From contig CM065394.1 of the NCBI GenBank assembly GCA_033060915.1, positions 13,627,501 through 13,691,500 of the forward strand: a stretch of 64,000 bases of DNA, in the 5' to 3' direction. The translations under genes were made by a program, and so were the position numbers. Shown here piece by piece: positions 1-9,239 of the stretch. This stretch comes from Euryodendron excelsum (taxonomy: Eukaryota > Streptophyta > Magnoliopsida > Ericales > Pentaphylacaceae). The number at the start of each line of letters is the position of its first letter. Position 1 is the first letter of the stretch. The notes under the pieces were generated by a model. It was not told the DNA's origin and did no database searches. It saw nothing but the letters and a program-made list of their open reading frames with translations.

Positions 1-289
1 TAGGAAGACGCACCTACGGGATTGAAAAGGGACTTACCGTCTTCAGGAAGACGCGCCTATGGAATTGGAAAGGGGACTTACCGTCTTTGGCAAGATGTGC
101 CTATAGGATTGGACCGAACAACGCCCAAAAGGGTATTTTGGTCATTTTGCCTCTATTTGGGCCTGGTGGGCCCACGAAGTGATGAATTGACGGGATTAGG
201 ACTAAAATTCTGGAATATGTCCATATTGACTTGAACTCAAGTCTGGACGGACTGTAGATTGCCGAGCGGTCAAAAATGGGGTGCTTACA
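1..289 (-). mobile_element. Giant Tat/Ogre-type LTR, U3 end, cut by window edge
   Basis: The right end GGGGTGCTTACA (278-289) is the reverse complement of the LTR start TGTAAGCACCCC seen at 18570, so this is the first part of a minus-strand giant LTR. It holds short repeats of about 45 bp containing GGGACTTACCGTCTT (29 and 73). The LTR landed in ACTAC of the following unit (290-294). The other end and its target duplication lie outside the window. No gene. Confidence 0.85.
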
Positions 290-1867
290 ACTACTTGTGA
301 AAGTGCCACTTCAGATCAGAAGATAGAAGTATATGCATGTATCTTTACTCAAGTTGATGTTGATTCACTCTTTACACCTAACACATTATGTGATTGCTTC
401 ATTCATACATTAGTAGAGGGGATTACATCATTATGCACAATCATATTTTCTAACACCATTTGTACTTTTTTTGCATTTTCATCCCAGCATTAACGGAGAT
501 TTCAACCTTGTGAGCTTTAGAGCATCTATTGCTTTTCAAAGTGATTACATTTACTCAATGATAAATTCTTCACCCTCATTTTCTTTGATAGTTTCATTAT
601 ACTTGCATTTGATTCATAAGTTGAGTATTAATCTTGATGTTGGCACTTATACCCTATGCAATGCTTTGGTTAAGTACTTTGAGATATGATTCTTGGCCTT
701 TATTCTCCTTGATATCCATGAGTTCCCCATTGCACCACCATATATTTTCCTTAACCCTTGTTGATCCCTTTTATCCCTTATTGTCGAAATGCAAAGCAAT
801 ATTCCTTCTTCTCTTGTACTTACAAAGGGACGCCTATGTAAGAAAAAAGTGTGTGGTATTGAAAAAAAAAGGAAAGAGAAAGATTAATGGGGGAGTTCAA
901 TAGAAAAAGAGCATATTGTGAAGTTAAAAATATTGAATGCAAAAAAGAGAACATCAAAAGAATGGAAACAAAAAAAGCAAAAGAAAGAAAGAAGAAAAAA
1001 GAGAAAGAAATGTTATCAAGTTGAAAGAAGTATGAAAAAAAAGAAAAAAAAAAGAAGAGCAAAATGCTTAGAAGAATGTTTTGGAAATGAAAAGGGGAAG
1101 AGTTGGAGTTGCTTAGTCATTCATCATTTCATGCCTTGATCACACATAACTTGATCTTTTTCTATCCTCCTTAAACCTTATCTTGTGTACTTTCTAAGCT
1201 ATCTTTCCACACAAAAAGGACCTAGTTGAGCCTAGTTGTGATTGATTGAAGATTTTATTAGAGTGTAAGTCATTTATTGTCAACTTCTTTGAATCAATGC
1301 TTCCCTATGAATATTACTTCATGAAGCTATACTAGGTTGATACACTTTTACTTTTTGATTTTTGCAATTGGTATGTTCATTTGATTTTCTTTTACAATTA
1401 CTCTATTATTGAACATGCCATTGTGAGAACCATGTGTGTCTTTATTTGTAAGTGTACGCCCGCTGAGGTGTTGAAACAAAACTTAAAGGTTTGGGATTGT
1501 TGAAGTGTATTTCATTTGAAGTTATATAGTATGATTCTTTACCCACACACTTGAACCTCTCTTTTGTATGAGTGATTATATATCATTGCATGTGTAAGGG
1601 AATAAGAGTGATATATAATGTTAGCTTGAGTTGGATTATGCATGATTTTCTTATTCTTATCTCTAATTTCAATTAACAAAGGGATGTTTGTGAGTATCAT
1701 CACTAAAAACCCTCACGAGATGCTGCTTGTCCACTGGGGGTAACCTAGGGTTTTAAAAACTTTGTGTATAGACAAAATGTACTCATGACTCCTACGAATG
1801 TGGAAATTATCCTCTATGTTTTCATTTTATTTTTGCTAGAGACTAGCAAAATGCAAGTTGCGGGGTG
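290..1867 (+). repeat. Retrotransposon 3' internal tail, copy 1 (unit A1)
   Basis: This non-coding unit recurs at 3652-5214 with high similarity. It contains an A/G-rich stretch (about 830-1075) and ends with a conserved GACTAGCAAAATGCAAG block and a G-rich tract directly before the LTR start. That is the layout of the untranslated tail and polypurine tract upstream of a gypsy-type 3' LTR. Open frames here (for example 634-903 and 918-1139) are low-complexity and share no recognisable motif. Confidence 0.6.
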
Positions 1868-2235
1868 TGATTACACCATAAAAGTGTAAACATAAGCCTT
1901 AGTTTTGCACTTTTTTAGGGTTAAAATAGTTGTAAATAGCTTAATCTAGTTGATTTTATTAGTTCTAATGATGTTTTATTTGTTTTTTTAGGTTATAGAA
2001 GCTAATGGAGGCAAAAGGAAGCAACAATGATCAAAGCGGGTTCAAAGCAAACAAACCAGTGATGGAAATTTGACGCTGTCTTAGGATATTGGCTATAACT
2101 TTTTCACTTCGATATCCGATTGAGTTGATTTTTATATCATTGGAAAGAACACTTCAAGATCTACAACTTTGTCTCTAATGTGCATGGGCTAAATCAGCTT
2201 CCAAATTGATCAAAATTTAACTGCAAGTTGCTGGC

Positions 2236-2314
2236 CATCAAGATGACACTTTTAACCATCTTGATGACCCGGGAAGGAGGAAATGTCCTTGGTTGATCGT
2301 CAGGATGATCATCC
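2236..2314 (+). repeat. LTR palindrome block, copy 1
   Basis: CATCAAGATG (2236-2245) and its exact reverse complement CATCTTGATG (2257-2266) form a 10-bp stem. A perfect 12-bp palindrome GGATGATCATCC follows at 2303-2314. More imperfect copies of the CATC..GATG theme continue to about 2440. The block lies 180-260 bp upstream of the TATA box. Confidence 0.8.
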
Positions 2315-2497
2315 TAATGGTCAGAGAGATCAACTTCAGCAATATAAAGTGATCGTCAAGATGGCCTCTATCTTCGTCCTGGCGATCAGAGTGTCAAGAC
2401 GTTACCATCGAGATGGTACCCATCTCCATCCTGACGGTGGGCCTATAACAAACTTTTGTATCTATTGTTGTATCTATCTTTGGATGAGAACATGGAG

Positions 2498-2505
2498 TAT
2501 AAAAG
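2498..2505 (+). promoter_or_regulatory. LTR TATA box (copy 1)
   Basis: TATAAAAG sits in a GGAGTATAAAAGGCAGAG context that is conserved in copy 2 (5855). It is followed by a pyrimidine-rich leader, as expected for a Pol II LTR promoter. The start site is inferred about 30 bp downstream. Confidence 0.6.
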
Positions 2506-3395
2506 GCAGAGTAGGCCATGTTAGCAGGGATAGGGTATTAGATTTAGTACTTTTAGAGACTATCTAATATATTTCTAAAGAAAGAAAGTCTTAAATTAAT
2601 AGATATTTGTAATTTTTCTTTATTTTCTTGTATTTTTCTACACTTTCTTTGTAACCAAATAGTGGTTTTCTTGAATCAAAGTTTTGATTTATTTTTCTAA
2701 ATGCTTTCAATCTACTTTTACATGCTTTCTGCCATGGAATTCACTAGCCAATTCTCTATTTGGGTGCAAATGTGAAAATTTATCAAGGAATCTCAATGAT
2801 TTCAAAGGAGGCATAAGATCTTCATTGATTCATCTTAATTTCTACCCAATTCTTCTTAGTTGAGTCCTAAATCTCTTGAAAACTGGGTTTCATAGTCTAA
2901 ATTGGCAACTCCTATGCACAATTCTTCAATTGGCATAGGAATTGCACAACTCTAATGCTTGAATCCGTGATTCTATAACTAATTATCAATCTAAACTCAA
3001 TTATGAATGAATTCAAGTTCATATAGTCAAAATTTTCTAAATCAATGATCCATTGAGTGATTCTGGGTTTAAGTTATCCGAATCTCCTTTCAATTACTTG
3101 GTGAATTAGAGCAATTGCACTCAAATCCCTTTTGATTGTCTAGAAATCAAGTTATAATTGCTTTGAATTTCGATTCTCCTATTTTACATTAATAGTTTAA
3201 TAGCCATTAGTTTCTATTTTCAATTGTATTAGTACAATTGTTAGTTACAAAACACAATCTCCAAAACCCAAAAGATTTTTGGTCTATTTTTGTCACTATT
3301 AGATTCGATTTCATCCAAATTTGCAATTCAAATTAAGTAACTCCATTGTGAGCATTTGCCCATTTCTATATTTGAATCAATCCTGTGGGAAGAAC

Positions 3396-3651
3396 GATAA
3401 CTGAAGGAGGTCATTTATGAGCTTTAATGTGCGTATCTTCTTTGTATTGTCCTTATCTCTTATGTATGGATTGTATAGTACAGATGTGGACATTGTTACT
3501 TTCGATCACTTGTACCATTCTATGGAGATTTGGAAATTGTATGGTCTCGGCATCCTTCTTTTATTGCTTAAGTACATTCATCCATATACGCTTTGTATTG
3601 ATTCCTAGTCATTCATGGTGGATGTGTTGACTCTTTACTTTTGAGGTACCA
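3396..3651. other. Unique spacer between the two A-B repeats
   Basis: These 256 bp have no second copy in the window. A 63-codon frame (3417-3608) is hydrophobic but shows no family motif, and I do not call it a gene. The spacer probably represents what remains of an internal region between two LTRs. Confidence 0.4.
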
Positions 3652-5214
3652 TAACACTATTTGTAAAAGTGCCACTTGAGATTAAAAGATAAGAGTTTAT
3701 GCATGTATCTTTACTCAAGTTGATGTTGATTCACTCGTTACACCTGACACATTGTGTGATTGCTTCATTCATGCATTAGTAGAGGGGATTACATCATTGT
3801 GCACAATCATACTTTATCACATCATTTGTACTATTTTTTGCATTTTCATCCGAACATTAGTGGAGATTTCTACCTTGTGAGCTTTAGAACATCTATTGCC
3901 TTTCGAAGTGATTACATTTACTTAATGATTAATTCTTCACCCTCATTTTCTTTGATAGTTTCATTATACTTGCATTTGATTCATAAGTTGAGTATTAATC
4001 TTGATGTTGACACTTATACTCTATGCAATGCTTTGGTTGAGTACTTTAAGATATGATTCTTGGCCTTTATTCTCCTTGATATCCACGAGTTTCCCATTGC
4101 ACCACCATACATTTTTCTTAACCCTTGTTGATCCTTTTTATCCCTTATTGTCGAAATGCAAAGCAATATTCCTTCTTCCCTTGTACTTACAAAGGGACGC
4201 CTATATAAGAAAAAAATGTGAGGTAGTGAAAAAAAAAAAGGAAAGAGAGAGATTAATGAGGAAGTTCAATAGAAAAAGAACATATTGTGAAGTTAAAAAT
4301 ATTGAATGCAAAAAAGGAAACATCAAAAGAATGGAAACAAAAAAAGCAAAAGAAAGAAAGAAGAAAAAAGAGAAAGAAATGTTATCAAGTTGAAAGAAGT
4401 ATGAAGAAAAAAAAATAAGAGCAAAATGCTTAGAAGAATGTTTTGGAATTGAAAAGGGAAAAAGTTGGAGTTGCCTAGTGATTCATCGTTTCAAGCCTTG
4501 ATCTTTTTCTATCCTCCTTAAACCTTATCTCATGTACTTTCTAAGCTACCTTTCTGCACAAAAAGGGCCTAGTAGATCCTAGTTGTTATTGATTGAAGAT
4601 TTCATTAGAGTGTAAGTCATTTCTTGTCAACTTCTTTGAATCAATGCTTAGCCATGAATGTTCTTTCATGAAACTATACTAGGTTGATACACTTTTACTT
4701 TTGGATTTTTGCAATTGGTATGTTCATTTGATTTCATTTTACATTTACTCTATTATTGAACATGCCATTTTGAGAACCATGTGTGTCTTTATTTGTGAGT
4801 GTTTGCCGGCTGAGGTGTTGAACCAATGCTTAAAGGTTTGGGATTATTGAAGTGTGTTTCATTTGAAGTTATATAGTATGATTCTTTACCTACACACTTG
4901 AACCTCTCTTTTGTATGAGTGATTATATATCTTTGCATGTGTTAGGGGATAAGAGTGATATCTAATGTTAGCTTGAGTTGGATTATGCATGATTTTCTTA
5001 TTCTTATCTCTAATTTCAATTCACAAAGGGATGTTTGTAGGTATCATCACTGAAAACCCTCACGAGATGCCACTTATCCACTAGGGGTAACCTAGGGGTT
5101 TAAAAACTTTCTTCATACGTTAAATGCACTCATGACTCCTACGAAAGTGGAGATCATCCTCAATGTTTTCATTTAATTGTTTCTAGGGACTAGCAAAATG
5201 CAAGTTGGGGAGTG
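3652..5214 (+). repeat. Retrotransposon 3' internal tail, copy 2 (unit A2)
   Basis: Direct repeat of 290-1867 at an offset of about 3.35 kb, with scattered substitutions and small indels. It ends with GACTAGCAAAATGCAAG and the purine tract GGGGAG (5207-5212) just before the LTR start, a better preserved polypurine tract than in copy 1. The 130-codon frame at 4001-4393 is lysine-rich low-complexity sequence, not a gene. Confidence 0.65.
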
Positions 5215-5645
5215 TGATTACACCATAAAAGTGTAAACATAAGACTTAGTTTTGCACTTTGTTAAGGTTAAAATAGTTGTAAATAGCTTAATCTAGTTGA
5301 TTTTTTTTAGTTCTAATGATGTTTTGTTAGCTTTCTTAGGTTATAGAAGCTAATGGAGGCAAAATGAAGCAACAATGATCAAAGCGGGTTCAAAGCAAAC
5401 AAACCAGTGATGGAAATTCGATGCTGTCTCAGGATATTGGCTATAATGTTTTTACTTCAATGTCCGATTGAGTGGTTTTTTACACCATTGGAAAGAACAC
5501 TTCAAGATCTACAACTTTGTCTCTAATGCGCATAGGCTGAATCAGCTTCTAAATTGGTCGAAATTGAGCTGCAAGTTGCTGGCCGTCACGATGACACTGT
5601 TAATCGTCCTGACAACCCGAGAAGGAGGAAATGTCTTTGGTTGAT

Positions 5646-5676
5646 CATCAGGATGATAATTTTAATCATCCTGATG
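5646..5676 (+). repeat. LTR palindrome block, copy 2
   Basis: CATCAGGATGAT (5646-5657) and ATCATCCTGATG (5665-5676) form a perfect 12-bp stem around a 7-nt loop. The sequence is not identical to the palindromes of copy 1, but the symmetry and position relative to the TATA box are kept. Confidence 0.85.
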
Positions 5677-5854
5677 GTCAGAGAGGTCAACTTCAACAAT
5701 ATAAAGTGATCGTCAAGACGGTCTTTATCTTCATCCTGACGATCAGAGAGTCAAGACGTTACCGTTGAGATGGTACCCATCTCCGTCCTGACAGTGGGCC
5801 TATAACAAACTTTTGTATCTATTGTTGTATCTATCTTTGGACGAGTACATGGAG

Positions 5855-5862
5855 TATAAAAG
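5855..5862 (+). promoter_or_regulatory. LTR TATA box (copy 2)
   Basis: TATAAAAG in the same context as 2498-2505, about 180 bp downstream of the palindrome. Confidence 0.6.
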
Positions 5863-6752
5863 GCAGAGTAGGCCATGTTAGCAAGGATAGGGTATTAGAT
5901 TTAGTACTTTTAGAGACTATCTAATATATTTCTAGGGAAAGAAAGTCTTAGATTGATAGATATTTGTAATTTTTTTTTATTTTCTTGCATTTTCCTACAC
6001 TTTCTTTGTAACCAAATAGTGGTTTTCTTGAATCAAAGTTCTGATCTATTATTCTAAATGCTTTCAATCTATTTTTACATGCTTTCTTCCATGGAATTCA
6101 ATAGTTAATTCTCTATTTGAGTACAAATGTGAAGATTCATCAAGGAATCTCAATGATTGAAAAGGAGGTATAACATCTTCACTGATTCATCTTAATTTCT
6201 ACCCAATTCTTCTTAGTTGAGTCCTAGATCTCTTGAAAACTTGGTTTCATAGTCTAAATTCACAACCCCTATGCACAATTCTTCAATTGGCATAGGAATT
6301 GCACAATTCTAAGACTTAAATCTATGATTCTATAACTAATTATCAATCTAAACTCAATTATGAGTGAATTTAAGTTCATATAGCCGAAATTTTCCAAATC
6401 AAGGATCCATTGAGTGATCCTTGGTTTGAGTTATCCGAATCTCCTTTGAATTACTTGGTGAATTGGAGCAATTGCACTCAAATCCCTTTTGATTGTATAG
6501 AAATCATGTTATAATTGCTTTGAATTTTGATTCTCCTATTTTACATTAATAGTTTAATAGCCATTAGTTTCTATTTTCAATTGTATCAGTGCAATTGTTA
6601 GTTATAAAACACAATCTCTAAAACCCAAAAGATTTTTGGTCTATTTTTGTCACTATTAGATTTGATTTCATCCAAATTTGAAATTCAAATTAAGTAACTC
6701 TATTGTGAGCATTTGCCCATTTCTATATTTGAATCAATCTCGTGGGAAGAAC

Positions 6753-7390
6753 TTTAATTGGATAATAGCCGGTAAACTATAGTATGAAACCGTATGATTG
6801 CGGAATTCGAGTCAAGTGTAGGACTTGTCTAGTGCCCAAATTGCAACAGAGTGCCTTGTTGACTATTTTATAGAGCCACAACAGCAAGATGAAGAGTCAT
6901 CCGGCAGTGGTGTGGGAAGTGACAAGTCCCAAGTGCATGGCAAGCCCAAAAATGGGGGAGACGAAGGTGGGTCAATCAACAAGGGAGGTTGGTACAAGAA
7001 CAACAAACAACTCCAAGGGCAACGAAAAAGACTCTCAATGAGAGGGTAAGCATAAGGGTCCCATTTCTTGTTACTTATGCGGATGAGGGCATAAGGTGGT
7101 GGTGTGTTCACATAAGAAAGCTATCAATGCCTTAAGGTCTTCAATGTCCGAGCCACATGTGCCAAAGAGTGGTACCAGCAGTAGTGATAGCGAAGAGGAC
7201 ACAAGGTCGAGAAGAATTGCAAGATGGAGGTCTAAAGCCAGTTCCAGGGTTGGAGCACTTCAACTAATGAATACCATTAGGCAGAAAGCATCAAACTCCA
7301 AGGCCAAGGGTGGCAAGAGTGTTGATGTCCAACCTAGGCATTCCATTGAGTCTTCGAGTTCCATAGCCAAAAATGGTAAAGGGGGCTAAC
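6753..7390 (+). pseudogene. Gag remnant of a chromovirus-type Ty3/gypsy element
   Basis: Gag would package element RNA in cytoplasmic particles. The DLSSAQ segment (about 6825) followed by a Gly/Ser/Lys-rich stretch and a nucleocapsid knuckle C-Y-L-C-G-stop-G-H-K-V-V-V-C (7069-7107, CX2CX3HX4C spacing) matches the C-terminal half of plant chromovirus-like Gag. Downstream, SHKKAINAL and VGALQLMN are typical linker segments before the protease. Breaks seen: a TAG just before DLSSAQ, a TGA inside the knuckle, and a frame change near 7380 into the protease frame. The N-terminal half is lost at the 6752 junction. It is non-functional as it stands. Confidence 0.75.
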
Positions 7391-7894
7391 ACTAAATCAA
7401 GGCAGACCAAGGAGTTGGAGAAGCCTATAGAGAGGAGAGTAACCCCTAAGGGTCATATGTTCGTGGACATCAAGGTCAACGGCAAGCCCATTCGTGCACT
7501 CATGGACACTGGGGCCACCCACAACTTTGTGGCAAGTGTGAAGGTGAAGAGAATGGGTTTGTCCTTGGAGAATGACACTAGTCGGATTAAAGTGGTGAAT
7601 TCGGTGGCTCAACTGGTGTGTGGCATTGCAAGGTCAATCTTCGTGAAAGTGCGCTCATTAGAGGGGTGTCTAAACTTTACGGCGATACCAATTGGTGACT
7701 ACCAAGTTATCCTTGGGTTGGACTTCTTGAGAGAAACCATGACTGCGGTGATGCCATACAACAACGTCTTGTGCATGCAAGTGCCCAAGCCGTGCATTGT
7801 TCCAACCATGCCAACCAACAATGCTAGAACGTGCATCTCAGCAATAAAGAAGTTGAGGGTCAAGAGAGAAGAGCTTGCGAGGATAATGGTGTAG
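7373..7894 (+). pseudogene. Retropepsin-like aspartic protease domain of the same gypsy element
   Basis: This 173-codon open frame holds a clear retroviral-type aspartic protease: FVDIKVNGKPIRALMDTGAT with the catalytic Asp in DTGA (7504-7515), then HNFV, and the second conserved hydrophobic strand VILGLDFL about 75 residues later. In the parent element it would cut the Gag-Pol polyprotein. It starts 17 bp inside the end of the gag frame, so gag and protease are out of frame here. The frame ends at a TAG (7892). After it, about 7895-8110 reads as the linker towards reverse transcriptase (a GAKPRAP-like segment) with further stops. No reverse transcriptase, RNase H or integrase follows. Confidence 0.85.
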
Positions 7895-8187
7895 ACAATG
7901 GAGGAGATTTTGGAGGATAGGCCAATCCCCAAGTCCATTGAGAGGGTCAAACCGATGCGGTTAACCAACCAACTCCCACCCAGCTGAGGTGTGGAAAATG
8001 AGCTTATGTCGGGGGCCAAGCCACGTGCCCCACTTCAGGTGGATATCTTCGAGAGGCCAAAGTCGAGGGAGGAGCTCACTAAGTATCGAGATAGTTTGAG
8101 GGGCAAAACCACTTTAGCCTTGCAGGGGTGAGGCAACATCAAACTCAAACCAATCCAAAAGTCACCGAGGACGGTGACCATTCAAGT
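7895..8187 (+). pseudogene. Protease-RT linker remnant and deletion scar
   Basis: Broken frames keep a GAKPRAPLQVDIF-like segment that resembles the region before the RT fingers of chromoviruses. Recognisable sequence fades near 8110. By 8186 the sequence already looks like the tail next to the 3' LTR, so RT, RNase H and integrase have been deleted in between. Confidence 0.55.
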
Positions 8188-8196
8188 GGGAGAGAA
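8188..8196 (+). promoter_or_regulatory. Polypurine tract
   Basis: GGGAGAGAA directly precedes an LTR start TGTCAC, the expected primer site for plus-strand DNA synthesis. Confidence 0.6.
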
Positions 8197-8356
8197 TGTC
8201 ACAGGTTGCTTCCTTGCACCCCATGATGACCCACGCAAGTGCCTTCGCACTTGCTTTAAGGTCCCAATGTGTGCCAAGAATGGTGGAGAACAAATGTCCA
8301 ACGTCGTGCCAAAGTGCTTCAAAGATAGGCTAAAGAGTGCTCAATTAATGCCTAAG
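8197..8356 (+). mobile_element. Chromovirus 3' LTR, left part
   Basis: It begins TGTCAC after the polypurine tract. The LTR is interrupted at 8356 by a solo giant LTR and resumes at 13878. Without the insert it is about 1.06 kb and ends GTGACA (14770-14775), an inverted match to its start. The ORF at 8174-8527 crosses this boundary and is spurious. Confidence 0.65.
8352..8356. repeat. Target site duplication CTAAG (left)
   Basis: CTAAG at 8352-8356 is repeated at 13873-13877, flanking the TG...CA boundaries of the inserted giant LTR. Confidence 0.9.
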
Positions 8357-8636
8357 TGTCGCACCCAGATTTTTCGCACTCGAGGAATACTCACACAAGC
8401 GGGAAAAATGTTGTACTCTCTCGTTAGAACTCACCCTCCTAGAAGAATGAGTGCGACTAGGTTTGAATTGAAAACAGGGTTGAATAAAGGGCTTTTGAAA
8501 AAGATTAGGAGTCGCCACCTAACTTGATTAAGGTGAGTTAGGTCACCTAAAAACTAAGAGTAATCCGAAGACTACACTTAGGGTTTTTGGAAAACGATGT
8601 GAAAATATCTCCTCAAGAGAGGGTTTTTAAGAAAAC

Positions 8637-8653
8637 AGGTTGTTTGGCAACCT
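8637..8653 (-). other. Conserved U5 hairpin
   Basis: AGGTTG-TTTGG-CAACCT is a perfect 6-bp stem, found in related form in the other giant LTRs (30622-30638) a few hundred bases before the LTR end and primer site. A role in RNA folding or packaging is only inferred. Confidence 0.5.
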
Positions 8654-9239
8654 TTGGAAAACATTTAGCCCTTTTTTTGAAAAATAACTCCTTTTTGGTC
8701 TTTGAAATCAGTGATCCTAGGTTCGGAGGTTGGTTACGTGTAGGAAAGACGCACTAAGCTATCACCCTACCCCGCCCTTTCGGTACCTACATGTCAATCT
8801 ACCCTAGATTCACCTATGAGAGTCTTGAATTAACAAATGTTCAATCCTACTTCACTTTAGAAAAGCAATGTTTGAAAAGAAACTAACATGATGCATGATA
8901 TGCAAGTGCAAGTTAAGAGAATTGAAAAATAAATTTGGAAATAAATTTGAAAAGAAATTGATTTGATTTGAAAGAGATTTGAAATTGGATAAATTTGAAA
9001 TTGAGAAATTTTAGAAATTGAAAGTAGAAATTTGAAAATAGAAATTTGAAATGGGAAATTTGAAAATAGATTGGAGATTTGGAAAGATTTTGGAATTTGA
9101 AATTTGAAGAAAGTTGTGACCACACCTATGAAGGTGGAATTGAAAGTTTGAAGAGTGTTGTGACCGCACCTATGAAAGTTGCCTACGTATCCCTTTGGGG
9201 GAATCAGGTCAATCGTAGTTCGGACCGGAGTCCGATTGA

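Larger units (their letters stand above)
1868..3395 (+). mobile_element. Gypsy-type LTR, copy 1 (unit B1)
   Basis: It starts TGATTACACC, close to the TGATTGTACTC start of the solo LTR at 43180, and shares that family's order of parts: AT-rich U3, palindromic block, TATA box, pyrimidine-rich leader, and a long R-U5 ending near a GGGAAGAAC block. The canonical CA end is not found, because similarity with copy 2 stops at 3395. It is paired with 5215-6752 as a direct repeat. No coding capacity. Confidence 0.65.
5215..6752 (+). mobile_element. Gypsy-type LTR, copy 2 (unit B2)
   Basis: Direct repeat of 1868-3395, starting TGATTACACC. Similarity to copy 1 breaks exactly after GGGAAGAAC at 6752, where decayed gag sequence begins. 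The LTR end is therefore missing, and 6752/6753 is a deletion or recombination junction rather than a normal LTR boundary. Confidence 0.65.

Noticed and set aside
4001..4393. 130-codon lysine-rich frame
   Set aside because: Lies in the non-coding 3' tail. The counterpart in copy 1 (634-903) ends early and differs, and the sequence is A/G low complexity.
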